This document shows, piece after piece, positions 18,802 through 27,905 of a stretch of DNA of 43,197 bases. Every line of letters begins with the position of its first letter. Position 1 is the stretch's first letter. The translations under genes were made by a program, and so were the position numbers. Source of the DNA: Chrysochromulina parva (taxonomy: Eukaryota; Haptophyta; Prymnesiales; Chrysochromulinaceae); NCBI GenBank assembly GCA_002887195.1, contig PJAB01000101.1, positions 1 to 43,197 of the forward strand. Reading direction: 5' to 3'. Under the pieces are notes generated by a model. That model saw only the letters and a list, made by a program, of their open reading frames with translations. It was not told the origin of the DNA and ran no database searches.

Positions 18802-21800
18802 ATGGCCACGCCGAGCGTCGGCGGCCTGGCCGCCAGGGACGGCACCCAAAAGAGGCTCGTTTACCTCGACGCCTTCCGCTCGCTCTCAGTGACGATCGTC
18901 GTCGCGCTGCATGTCCTCGAGATCTGCCACGCATGCCGAAACGAGTGCAACTGGACGACGCCGCTCTTTTACTTCGAATACATGAGCGGCCTCTTCTTCT
19001 CCATCTCTGGCGTGGTCAACTCGCTCTCCGTGTGTGGCCAGCTTCGACGCACTGGTCGCTCGCTGCCGGCGATCCGTTCGCAGCTCGTGCGCGGCCTCTT
19101 CCTCGCCGCCATTGGCGTCAGCATGCATGCAGTTGAGAATGTGGCGAGGGAGCTCTGCGAGGCCCCTGACGACGTAGAGCTGAGACGCTTGCTACAGCTA
19201 AGACGCTTGCGCGAGGACTTCACAAGGCAGCTCTACGTCGCCATGTCCGACCCGCGCGCTCTCGTCTTTCATGGCGTGTGCTCCTTCCTCGCGTCGTGCT
19301 TGCTCATCGCTGTCCAAGTGCTGCTGCCCGCCACGCACGGCACCCGCCAGCTAGCCTTACTAGGCCTCGGGGCGCTCGTGCTCGCGGCGCATCCACCGCT
19401 ACGCCGCGCCGTCGATCGCGCGACCTGCTGCACCGTCAAGACGTGCGACAGCACGAGCACGGCACCCGCGGGCAAGGGCGCTCTCTTCCGCGTGCCCGCA
19501 CGCTGCACGTTTGTCCTTGGCAACGGCACAGTGGCGGCACAATCTCCCTTCGACCCGTGTGACTTTGATGCACCGGCAGGCATCGGCTTGTACCTGCCAC
19601 GCTGCCCGACACGCCCCCTGTTGACGGCCGCCGCGGCCATCCTCAACGTGACGGCCCTCGAAGAGGGACCAACGGCCGAGGCGCTGTGTGAACGGGCAGA
19701 GCGCCAGCCACGGGCTGCATGCTTTGAGGCGGGGCCGTGGCGGGTGGGTGGCTCTGAGGTGAGTTGCAGGCAGCTAGCTACGCGCGGCGAGTGCGCCGTG
19801 GCGAAGGTGGCGGAGACGACTCCATTCATCGATCAGCCGGACGCGTTCGCGATCGCTCGGGCGGGGGCGGGTGGGCACGACGGGCCTGTCGCGGAGCTGT
19901 GCCCTCGGGCGTGCCAGCCCTGGCTGTGCCTTGACTCCACAGAGCGCGTCGCACAGGCCGAACAGCTCCGGCGCGCTGTGAACGATCCGAGCGTCGTGTC
20001 GAGCGCCGAGGCCGCCAAGCCCGAGGCCGAAGCCGAGCGCCTCGCGGAGAGCCGTCGCAACGCCGCGCGCGCGCGTGCCAAGGCAGTGCACAGGCGGCGC
20101 GAGCGGCTCGGGCGGCTTGGGCTCAGGCGCGCCAAGTTGGGCGCACCGAAACTGGACAACGTACCGACGGCCGAGGCGGCGGCTCAGGCGGCTGGAGTAG
20201 TGGCTGGAGAGGCGGCTGGAGAGGCGGCTGGAGAGGCAGCTGGAGAGGCGGCTGGAGAGGCGGCTGGAGAGGCAGCTGGAGAGGCGGCTGGAGAGGCGGC
20301 TGGAGAGGCGGCTGGACTCACCGACATCGAGGCGTCGCTGCTCACCGACCCACTCGAGGTAGAGACAGCGACGCGCGAGTCAACGTGCCGAGAGGTCCTC
20401 ATCAACCAGTACACTGACGAGGCGCGCCGCTCGCACGGTATGCCGTACGCCGCCTTCGGACGCGAGTGGTGCCCGTCGATCGCGATCTCCGAGGTGACGA
20501 GATTGGCCGAGGTCGTCAGCCGCACGTGCACGCGCGCCCCGTGGTGGGCGGAGCGCGCGATGACCGCGCCGGAGCTGAGCTGGGGGGGGCGCGCGGCGGC
20601 GCTCGGATTGCAACTTGGGTTTGGTCTGCACGGCGCCTTCAGCTACTTGGCTGCGTCACTCGCCGGTGCGGCGGTCGGAATGCATCTGCACCAGAGCGGC
20701 CCGAACCGCGCGCTTTACGTCGTCGGTGGGCTCGGCTGCGTTCTCTCATTCGCGATTGGATTGACTTGGACGTATGAGCTGCGCAAAGTGGTCGAGGAGG
20801 AGAATGTGTATGCGGCGCAGCCCGCCACGGACGCGTTCATGCGTGCCTCCTCGCACACGCGCTTGCTCTGGGGCGCCTCCGAGATGGCCATCATCCTCGT
20901 GGGCATCGCCTTTGTCGACGCCGTGCCCGCGCGACGCGTCGCATGGGAGCGCTCGACACGACGCTTCGCGCGGCTCGGGCAGTGCAGCCTTACGGTGTTC
21001 GCCTTCAACGACCTCTTCGGCCGCCTCGTGTACCTGCCCTTCCGCAGGTACGCCGTGGCCGCCAACCTGAGTCTCAAGGGCGCGGACCACAACAGCCTAG
21101 ACTCCTCCTTCCTCTTCGAGATTGGGGTGACTCGAACTTCGCCGGCCGAGCGCACACGCCAGGGCATCGCGGAGGACGTGTGGGTCCTTCTCTACATCCT
21201 CGCAACGCTCTTCGGCTGGGCGAGCCTCTTGGCGCTCTGGTCGCGTGTGGGTTTCGTCTGCTCCTTTGAGTGGTGGATTGGGAAGCTGATCGGCGTGGGC
21301 AAGGCCACGCGCCCGGCCGGCCAGGCGGACGCGGCGGGCGGTGCGGGTTGTGTGGGCGGTGTGGGTGGTGCGGGCGAGGCGGGCGAGGCGGACGATCGGA
21401 GGCCATGCGCTGCGGAGAGCGCCACCTTGTCAGAGGAGGCGACCGACCTTGCTGACTTGCCCGACGGCGCCGCGGTGTGGATTTGGCTGCTCACCATGAC
21501 GTGGGCGCCCGCGGCGGGCTGGGCTGTGCTGAGCTCCACGTGGCTCGCGCCCTCTCTCAACGATTACTACTACCAGCTCAATGCCACTCATCTGCTGCTG
21601 ACGCCTCTGGGAACGGGAGCGGACGGCAAGATGCACGTGAGCGCTTCAGAGGACGGGTGGCGATGGCTCGTGCACAAGGCTGCCCCTCCGATGAAGCTAT
21701 CTCTCGGCGCACAGCTCTTCGTCCTCAGCTACGTGCTACCGGTGCTCGGGTGCCAGCTTCGACTCGTGGTGCTTGGCATGCAGAGGAGACGCGCGCGGCT

Positions 21801-21969
21801 TGCAGCAGCAGCCGCGATCATCTCGGGTAAGCTGGAGACCGCGGCGGCCGAAGGCGTGCTTAGCACCAATTCGAAATCGACGGCCAAGTCGAATGCCGCC
21901 GCGCCTTCGCCAGCCAAGTCCAGGACTGCTGCCTCGCCAACACGTAAAGCACGGCCGAAATTGGATTGA
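18802..21969 (+). CDS. Large multi-pass membrane acyltransferase-like protein (DUF1624/HGSNAT-like)
   Basis: About 1055 aa from ATG 18802; a longer in-frame start at 18670 is possible. The N-terminal helix has the signature KRLVYLDAFRSLSVTIVVAL then HVLEICHACRNECNW and YMSGLFFSISGVVNSL, resembling heparan-alpha-glucosaminide N-acetyltransferase and related acyltransferase-3-like proteins (Arg-x-Asp-x-x-Arg followed by a helix with His). Around ten hydrophobic segments are visible in two blocks. They are separated by a large Cys-rich, probably lumenal or extracellular region of some 400 residues with CCTVKTCDST and CPRACQPWLCLD, followed by a charged helix and a GEAA repeat. The C-terminus is Lys/Ser/Ala-rich. 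It could transfer acetyl groups to surface sugars or lipids; substrate and fold class are inferred only. No intron was needed. Confidence 0.6.
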   Translation: MATPSVGGLAARDGTQKRLVYLDAFRSLSVTIVVALHVLEICHACRNECNWTTPLFYFEYMSGLFFSISGVVNSLSVCGQLRRTGRSLPAIRSQLVRGLFLAAIGVSMHAVENVARELCEAPDDVELRRLLQLRRLREDFTRQLYVAMSDPRALVFHGVCSFLASCLLIAVQVLLPATHGTRQLALLGLGALVLAAHPPLRRAVDRATCCTVKTCDSTSTAPAGKGALFRVPARCTFVLGNGTVAAQSPFDPCDFDAPAGIGLYLPRCPTRPLLTAAAAILNVTALEEGPTAEALCERAERQPRAACFEAGPWRVGGSEVSCRQLATRGECAVAKVAETTPFIDQPDAFAIARAGAGGHDGPVAELCPRACQPWLCLDSTERVAQAEQLRRAVNDPSVVSSAEAAKPEAEAERLAESRRNAARARAKAVHRRRERLGRLGLRRAKLGAPKLDNVPTAEAAAQAAGVVAGEAAGEAAGEAAGEAAGEAAGEAAGEAAGEAAGEAAGLTDIEASLLTDPLEVETATRESTCREVLINQYTDEARRSHGMPYAAFGREWCPSIAISEVTRLAEVVSRTCTRAPWWAERAMTAPELSWGGRAAALGLQLGFGLHGAFSYLAASLAGAAVGMHLHQSGPNRALYVVGGLGCVLSFAIGLTWTYELRKVVEEENVYAAQPATDAFMRASSHTRLLWGASEMAIILVGIAFVDAVPARRVAWERSTRRFARLGQCSLTVFAFNDLFGRLVYLPFRRYAVAANLSLKGADHNSLDSSFLFEIGVTRTSPAERTRQGIAEDVWVLLYILATLFGWASLLALWSRVGFVCSFEWWIGKLIGVGKATRPAGQADAAGGAGCVGGVGGAGEAGEADDRRPCAAESATLSEEATDLADLPDGAAVWIWLLTMTWAPAAGWAVLSSTWLAPSLNDYYYQLNATHLLLTPLGTGADGKMHVSASEDGWRWLVHKAAPPMKLSLGAQLFVLSYVLPVLGCQLRLVVLGMQRRRARLAAAAAIISGKLETAAAEGVLSTNSKSTAKSNAAAPSPAKSRTAASPTRKARPKLD
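20206..20313 (+). repeat. 12-bp minisatellite, nine units, encoding (GEAA)9
   Basis: Nine head-to-tail copies of GGAGAGGCGGCT (two copies have GGCAGCT) inside the acyltransferase-like CDS. They encode an Ala/Glu/Gly helix-prone linker. The unit is a multiple of three, so copy-number changes keep the frame. Confidence 0.95.
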
Positions 21970-22380
21970 CCTCTCGAGTCTCGTCGCATCGCCGGCAACG
22001 GTCACCGACCTCCGACGCTAGGGCTGACGAGAATACTCTTGATTGGTCGTGCTCGACTGGACGTGGAACTATACGTTATCCACGACTTGACACCGGAGCC
22101 GAACGGCTACCTTGTACCGCGTACCGCGGTGCAGCCCACGACGCACGAGCCGGTCCATTTACCATTATACCGTACCGCGGCGCGCGAGCCCGACGCGGGC
22201 GCGAGCCGCGACATAAACGTGATGCAATACGAGTACCACGCGGTTAGAGTGAGTAGGAGTAGTACCCGCGTCCCCCCGTCATCCCCCGCGCTTCTGACCC
22301 CACCGTGTAACCTGTCTCCAGATAACATAGTGACGTACGTCAGCGCACGACTTTGCATATGTGCTTGCACGTGCTCACAG
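21970..22380. other. Intergenic spacer between convergent genes
   Basis: No gene seen. GTACCGCG occurs three times (two close together near 22115-22132 and once near 22169). Otherwise unremarkable mixed-composition sequence. Confidence 0.45.
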
Positions 22381-23478
22381 TCACACGAGCTGCGCGGCCT
22401 CCGCGGCCAAGGCTCGCGTCGAAACCTCGCGCGACATTGGTCTAAGTCGGCCTACTCCTCTTGCATTGGCGCGCTCACCCAGCCATGCAAGGATGTCACC
22501 CACGATCAGGCTGCGCAGCGGCTCTGGCTCGCACAACAATCCGTGCAATGCGTCGTACCGCTTCAGGCATTTCATGCTCGGAGGCGTCGCTGCATGCTCG
22601 TACATCCGCTCTGCTGCTGCCCTGGCCATCGGGCCGAGCACCTGCTCGCGCTCTGCGAGCATGCAGAGGAAAGGGCACCGGATGCTCTCGAGAGTGCTTT
22701 CGCAGCGCGAGCCGAGGTCGAGCACCGCGGCGGCGGATCCGATGCGAAGCGAGCCCTTGTATGCGAGCGGATCCTCTTCGATCAAGGTGAGCACAGCCGG
22801 ATCTGCGTACTGGGCGCTGTTCGACGTCGCGGACGAGGGGATGAGTGCGAGGCGGCACAGCGGCGTGTAGGAGAGCGCGCCGAGCAGCAAGCGCGCCGGT
22901 GGCGACGCCGACGGCGCCAGCATGGGTGCCAGGAGCACGAGGCCCGCAATGTCGATATGAGCCTCGGCCAGTGCGAGGGCGCATCGGACGCAGATGGCGC
23001 CGCCCATCGAGCTGCCCAGTAGGAAGACCGGCTCCTTCGGGTGCATCTCTCGAGCAGCGCGGACGACCGCGAGGCCGGCCTCCTCGAGCATGTCGGCGCT
23101 GTAGATGAATCCACGTAGGCCCTCGCTCTCACCGTGGCCTGGAAGGTCGGGCGCGATGACAGAGTAGCCGCCTGCTGCGACTGCCTCCGCAGCGATCGCA
23201 ACTGTCGGGAAGCGCGCGTGTGATCCAAGGCCGTGTATAATGACCACGACGCCGCGGATGCGGCCGCTGCATTTCCAGTGCCACAGCTTGCACTGGTCGC
23301 CACCGAGGGTGATCGGGGTTGATGTTGGAGGGGCAAATGACCTCCGGGACTCAGGGGTCTGGGGCGACGCCATGGGTGACCTCTGTGACTTGGGGGTCAG
23401 GAATGGTGAACTCTGGGACGTGGGGGTCATGGGTGACACCACGAGCGGGGGCGATGGAGATTGCAATTCTTCTTCCAT
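22381..23478 (-). CDS. Monoacylglycerol lipase-like alpha/beta hydrolase (Hydrolase_4)
   Basis: A 365-aa single-exon protein starting at ATG 23478. The hydrolase core (about residues 60-345) has the oxyanion motif VVIIHGLGSHARFP, APDLPGHGESEGLRGFI and the nucleophile elbow LLGSSMGGA (Ser157), the order typical of monoacylglycerol lipases and lysophospholipases. The catalytic His is in the segment RYDALHGLLCEPE. The acidic residue, normally Asp in a G..D...P context, appears here within LAEREQVLGP and may be Glu, which is unusual. The ~50-residue N-terminus is a Ser/Pro/Thr-rich series of TP and SP sites (SPMTPTSQSSPFLTPKSQ) produced by a degenerate short repeat, a likely disordered phosphorylation region. 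Head to head with the GMC oxidoreductase gene (178 bp). Confidence 0.88.
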   Translation of the reverse strand: MEEELQSPSPPLVVSPMTPTSQSSPFLTPKSQRSPMASPQTPESRRSFAPPTSTPITLGGDQCKLWHWKCSGRIRGVVVIIHGLGSHARFPTVAIAAEAVAAGGYSVIAPDLPGHGESEGLRGFIYSADMLEEAGLAVVRAAREMHPKEPVFLLGSSMGGAICVRCALALAEAHIDIAGLVLLAPMLAPSASPPARLLLGALSYTPLCRLALIPSSATSNSAQYADPAVLTLIEEDPLAYKGSLRIGSAAAVLDLGSRCESTLESIRCPFLCMLAEREQVLGPMARAAAERMYEHAATPPSMKCLKRYDALHGLLCEPEPLRSLIVGDILAWLGERANARGVGRLRPMSREVSTRALAAEAAQLV

Positions 23479-23656
23479 TTTTTCTGAGGAATTTTTGGAT
23501 GCGTAACGGTATCAACTTTTGGGGCTCACGCTTTGAAGAAAGAATGGTCAACCCCAAACGGGAGGTGTGCTAGACAGAATGGAGAATCCGTCAAAGACTT
23601 CACGAATTCGTCGTCGCGATACATGTAAGCTTCGACGCTAGAGGACGTCGAGACTG

Positions 23657-25543
23657 ATGAGAAGAACCGCCCATCGAGCCGCCGACTACATCATCGTCGG
23701 CGCGGGCAGCGCCGGATGCGTGCTGGCCTACCGACTGGCCGCGAGCGGCAAGACCGTCGTGCTGCTAGAGGCGGGAGGCCGGCAGGCGCTAGGGTGGACG
23801 TGGCAGGGCATCATCTCACGGCTGCCAACGGCACTCGCCCTGCCGATGCACTACGAGAGCTACAACTGGGGCTACGTGCCCGAAAAGGAGCCCGCGCTCA
23901 AGGGCCGCTCCATCTCGTGCCCACGCGGCAAGGGCATTGGCGGCTCTTCGTCGATCAATGGCCAGGTGTACGTGCGCGGCCACCCTCGCGACTTTGACTC
24001 GTGGAGCGCGGAGCTTCCGAAGGAGGCGGCGGAGGGCAGCAGTCCGTGGGACGCGGCGCACGTGCTGCCCTACTTCCGGCGCATGGAGAGCGTGTGCGCC
24101 GCGGGCGCGCGCTCCGACGACGAGGATGTGCATACCGGTCTGCGCGGGCGCGAGGGCCCACTGCACGTGACGCACGGCAAGAATGCACTCGGCACGACGC
24201 TATTCGAGGCCTTCATCCGGGCGGGCGCCGAGGCCGGCTACGGCAGCATAGCCGATTTCAACGGCTCCCGGCAGGAGGGTTTCTCGGCCATGCCGATGAC
24301 CGTGCACCACAGCGGCCCGCGCCGTGGCCAGCGCTGCTCGACCGCAGCGGCGTATCTGGAGCCAGCGATGAGCTCGTTCCCAGATTACCTCTCGCTTGAA
24401 TCTGGCATGACCGCTCGGCGTATCCTGTGGGCGGCGGAGCAGCCGGAACTGGCGGCGGCGCCGTCCGAGGGCGCCAAGCCGCGCGCCGTCGGTGTCGAGT
24501 GTGTCGCGCTCAATGGTGAGCTTGTCACGTTTCGTGCGAACGAGGAGGTCCTCGTCGCTTGTGGCGCGATCGCCTCGCCGCAGCTGCTGCAGTGCTCGGG
24601 CGTGGGCCCCTCGGCGCTCCTTGGCCGGCTCGGCGTGCCCCTCGTCGCCGCGCGCGAGGGCGTCGGTGCCAACCTCCAGGACCACCTGGAGGTGTATCAC
24701 CAATTCGAGGTCGCGGCGCCGGTTTCCTTGCAGCCTCATCTCTCTATCCCCTCCAAGGGATACATTGGCGCACGCTGGCTGCTGCTACGCGACGGGCTGG
24801 GCGCGACCAACCACTTTGAGGCGGGCGGCTTCGTGCGCTCACGCGCCGGCGTCGAGTGGCCCGACGTGCAGTTCCACTTCCTGCCCGTCGCCATCTCGTA
24901 CGATGGCAAGACCATCGCACCTTCCAAAACAGGACACTCGCTGCAGATGCATGTCGGCTTCAACAAGTCGCCCTCGCGTGGGCACGTGCACGCAACGGCC
25001 GCGCCCGCCGCGAGCGGCGGTGCAGCCCCGCCGCCGACCTTGCGCTTCAACTACATGTCGCACGAGGAGGACTGGCTCGGGCACCGAGCGTCCGTGCGCA
25101 TCGCGCGGGAAATCGTCGCTCAGCCTGCCTTCGACGGAATCATCGGGCCTGAGGTGACGCCGGGCGCGCAAGCGCAGAGCGACGCGGAGCTCGATGAGTT
25201 CCTTGTCGAGCACCTCGAGAGCGCGTACCATGCGTGCGGCACCTGCAAGATGGGTGCTCCTACCGACCCGATGGCGGTCGTCGATGGCGCTGGGCGCGTC
25301 TACGGCGTCGATGGGCTGCGCGTCGTCGACGCCTCGATCTTTCCTATCATCCCCAACGGGAATCTGAACGCACCGACGATCATGACCGCCGAGAAGATGG
25401 CCGACCACATCCTCGGCACCGCGCTCCCGCCCGACCACGCCGCGGCGGCCGCCACGTGGATAGACCCCGAGTGGAGGACGCGGCAGCGTGAGAAGCCGCC
25501 GGTGCGCCAAACGTGGGACGGGCGGTCGTCAAGTTTAAGTTAG
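23657..25543 (+). CDS. GMC oxidoreductase, choline-dehydrogenase-like
   Basis: A 628-aa single-exon FAD enzyme. The FAD-binding glycine motif VGAGSAGCVLAYRLA is at residues 14-28 and LLEAGG follows. The GMC signatures are complete: NWGYVPEKEP, PRGKGIGGSSSINGQVYVRG and the C-terminal block YHACGTCKMG (His525) with NGNLNAPTIMTAEKMADHIL (Asn571), the expected catalytic His/Asn pair. Sequence order and spacing match choline dehydrogenase (BetA) best, so oxidation of choline to betaine aldehyde for glycine betaine synthesis is a reasonable guess; other alcohols are possible. No plastid presequence is visible, which argues against a fatty acid photodecarboxylase. An Ala/Gly/Pro-rich insert lies near residue 450. 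Confidence 0.92.
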   Translation: MRRTAHRAADYIIVGAGSAGCVLAYRLAASGKTVVLLEAGGRQALGWTWQGIISRLPTALALPMHYESYNWGYVPEKEPALKGRSISCPRGKGIGGSSSINGQVYVRGHPRDFDSWSAELPKEAAEGSSPWDAAHVLPYFRRMESVCAAGARSDDEDVHTGLRGREGPLHVTHGKNALGTTLFEAFIRAGAEAGYGSIADFNGSRQEGFSAMPMTVHHSGPRRGQRCSTAAAYLEPAMSSFPDYLSLESGMTARRILWAAEQPELAAAPSEGAKPRAVGVECVALNGELVTFRANEEVLVACGAIASPQLLQCSGVGPSALLGRLGVPLVAAREGVGANLQDHLEVYHQFEVAAPVSLQPHLSIPSKGYIGARWLLLRDGLGATNHFEAGGFVRSRAGVEWPDVQFHFLPVAISYDGKTIAPSKTGHSLQMHVGFNKSPSRGHVHATAAPAASGGAAPPPTLRFNYMSHEEDWLGHRASVRIAREIVAQPAFDGIIGPEVTPGAQAQSDAELDEFLVEHLESAYHACGTCKMGAPTDPMAVVDGAGRVYGVDGLRVVDASIFPIIPNGNLNAPTIMTAEKMADHILGTALPPDHAAAAATWIDPEWRTRQREKPPVRQTWDGRSSSLS

Positions 25544-25750
25544 TACCGCAGCGACTGCGAAGGTTTTCCGAAAGTACTCGAAGAACGTACTTTGTGAATT
25601 TACTGCCGTGCGTTAGAGCCGTTAGCGTTACTGTTCGAGTATCGAGAAACGTATTAATCAGTTAATGAAAACAGCACGGCAGACAGCATGCCCCCTAATC
25701 GCTCTCCCCCGGCGGGCCGGAGGCCACCCTGTGGTCAACGTGCCCCCACC

Positions 25751-27418
25751 TTATCGTAGCCTGGAGCACTCAGCATGCAACTCCCTGTAAAAGCGCCAGC
25801 ATGCGAAGAGCAGCGCGAGCAAGAGTGCAAGCACGACGAGCCCACCATCGCCTATGGGTGCGCCATTCGTCTCGCCGTGGAGGCGAGCTACCTCCTCCAG
25901 CAGCTCCGCTCTCGACAGCAGCTTTGGTGCCGGCGGCGTTGGCGGTGGGCTGGGGATGATCTCGGCGCTGCCAGTGCCGACGGCCGCCCGTGCGCCTGAG
26001 GCCGACCTCACTGGCGCGGAAAGAGCGGTCGGCTGCGGCGGAGGTGGCTGCTTGGTGTATGAAGGGAACGTGCGGGTGGCAGCGGGCTGCACTGATGGCG
26101 GTGAGGCAACCGGCACATCGACGCAGAACTCGCACGCTCGGCATTTGCAGTACTGGCAGTCGTCGGCTCGGGTTCTGAACCGACAGAACACTGGAGTGCA
26201 CTTTTCGCGATCGTCGTCGTCGGCGAAGCGCTTCGCACAGCGAGGCGCTGCGGGCGGAAGCGGCGAGGGCGACGGCGGATTTGGCGAGGGCGAGGGCGGA
26301 GGCGGCGGGTGCGGGGGGTGCGGCGAGGGCGAGGGCGGTGGCGGTGGTGGCGGCGGTTTGGGTGGCGGTTTACAAAACTTGCATGCGCGGCATTTGCAGT
26401 TCGGGCAATGATGCTTCTTGAACTCGAGGTCGCAAAAGCTTTCGCATGCGGGCTGCCACACCAAGCGCCGCAGCACAGCATGCAATCGAAGCATGCGAGT
26501 CAGTGGCTGAGTGAGCCGAGTGCGCCACGAGGTTAGGGACTTAGGGTGCGGGAGAGAGGGCGGTGGGTGCACCTTTTCACACTTGTACGAGGCGCAGAAG
26601 GAGCAGCCCTTGCACTTGCAGTCGTGGCAATGGTGCGATTTGAACTCGCTCTTGCAGAAGCGATCGCACGTAGCCGTGGCGCAGTAGGCATCGAAGCGTG
26701 CGCCGGCTGGGCTTGTAACGTCGCCGGTTCCGGCGGAGCTGCGGCTGTGGTGGTGCTGGCTAGTGCCGGTGGACGCGCTGGCACCACTGGAGGCGTACGC
26801 AGCTAAGGCATTAGATGACGTGGAGCTTTTGTGGTGATGATGGTGGGAGTCGGTATTGCTTTTGCTGGCGGGCGCACTAGCGCCACTGGAGGTAGATGGT
26901 GAGGCCGTGGAAGACGTGGAGCTCTTGCTGTTGTGATGATGGTGGGAGTCGGTACTGCTTTTGCTGGGCGCACTAGCGCCACTGGAGGTAGATGGGGCTA
27001 CAGCGGTAGATGAAGAGGAGCTCTTGTGGTGATGGTGGTGGGAGCTGGAACTGCTGTCGCTGTTCGATGTCTTACTTGCCGAACCAACTATGTGGTCTGG
27101 CAACGTTTCGCTGCTGCTGGTACCGGCGCTGCTGCTGGCGCTGCTTTTACTGTGGTGGTGGTGGCCATCATCGCCCCGAGTGCCGCCGCCGCTGGTGGTG
27201 CTCTTACTGCTCTTGCTACTCTTGATGCTCTTTCTGCTGCTGCATGTAGGACACAACCGGCATCTGCAGAAGGCACACGCAGTCGCGTCTGCGCATGCCG
27301 ATTCTTGGCATCCTGGCACGCTGGTGTCGCCGGCTAAGCCTGAGGCGCATGTGGTACTGTTTGTCTTCTTCGCCCTGATAAGGAGGAGATGAAGCGCGAT
27401 AAGATGAAGCGGACGCAT
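25751..27418 (-). CDS. His/Ser-rich, Cys-module surface protein with C-terminal membrane anchor
   Basis: From ATG 27418 the open frame gives 555 aa; removing a likely in-phase intron (26572..26453, GTGCAC to GGCAG) gives 515. The order is: a signal-peptide-like hydrophobic N-terminus (MRPLHLIALHLLLI), a Cys-rich segment CAFCRCRLCPTC, then about 190 residues of Ser/Lys/His repeats with runs of four or five His (DSHHHHHKSSTSS). Two well-matched Cys modules follow (CDRFCKSEFKSHHCHDCKCK and CESFCDLEFKKHHCPNCKCR, each continuing to C.FC), then a PPPSPSP run and a third related module (CQYCKCRACEFC). A membrane span (GGLVVLALLLALLFACWRFY) and short basic tail end the protein. No family recognised. 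Spaced Cys and His clusters suggest metal binding at the cell surface, by inference. Confidence 0.7.
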   Translation of the reverse strand: MRPLHLIALHLLLIRAKKTNSTTCASGLAGDTSVPGCQESACADATACAFCRCRLCPTCSSRKSIKSSKSSKSTTSGGGTRGDDGHHHHSKSSASSSAGTSSSETLPDHIVGSASKTSNSDSSSSSHHHHHKSSSSSTAVAPSTSSGASAPSKSSTDSHHHHNSKSSTSSTASPSTSSGASAPASKSNTDSHHHHHKSSTSSNALAAYASSGASASTGTSQHHHSRSSAGTGDVTSPAGARFDAYCATATCDRFCKSEFKSHHCHDCKCKGCSFCASYKCEKVHPPPSLPHPKSLTSWRTRLTQPLTRMLRLHAVLRRLVWQPACESFCDLEFKKHHCPNCKCRACKFCKPPPKPPPPPPPPSPSPHPPHPPPPPSPSPNPPSPSPLPPAAPRCAKRFADDDDREKCTPVFCRFRTRADDCQYCKCRACEFCVDVPVASPPSVQPAATRTFPSYTKQPPPPQPTALSAPVRSASGARAAVGTGSAEIIPSPPPTPPAPKLLSRAELLEEVARLHGETNGAPIGDGGLVVLALLLALLFACWRFYRELHAECSRLR

Positions 27419-27905
27419 CAGCAGAGTTGCCAACTTTGGTGTGCCTTCTAAATTATATAAAAAAGAAAATGGCGGGTTTCATTCACAGTACACCAACACC
27501 AGCAACACGTGCAAAGCAAACTCAAAAACGTGAAGGGCAACGCGTCGCACACGTCACCCACCACACGCGCGAAGAGAATCGTGACTTGGCTGTTGATTTA
27601 CTCGGCCGCCTACGCGGAATCTATGCACTTATGGTACATGTTGCAGGTACATGTAGCGATGTAAGCCACGCAGGATTTTGGTACTGAAGAGGGGCTTGGG
27701 CCTCCAGTAGAAAAGATGTGGGGTTCGTTGAGGTAGTCGTCGTCGGAATGTGTGTGGAATGCGTGGTGTGCACACTGGTCACTGCAGTGATGCGCGTGAT
27801 GCGCGAGGTCGTCAACAAGCTACACGAAGAACTACAAAGGTGAAGATGAGAACCGAGGCTGTAACTCGTCCCTTATAAAAGGGACTAAATTTTGCGTTTA
27901 TTGAA
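27419..27905. other. Intergenic spacer
   Basis: No gene seen. It holds two TACATGT sites 13 bp apart (27635-27641 and 27648-27654), the second within TACATGTA, and an AT-rich A tract near 27460. It lies upstream of one minus-strand gene and downstream of another. Confidence 0.45.

Noticed and set aside
23657..25543. Fatty acid photodecarboxylase
   Set aside because: The GMC protein lacks a plastid presequence and matches choline dehydrogenase spacing better; key photodecarboxylase residues could not be confirmed.
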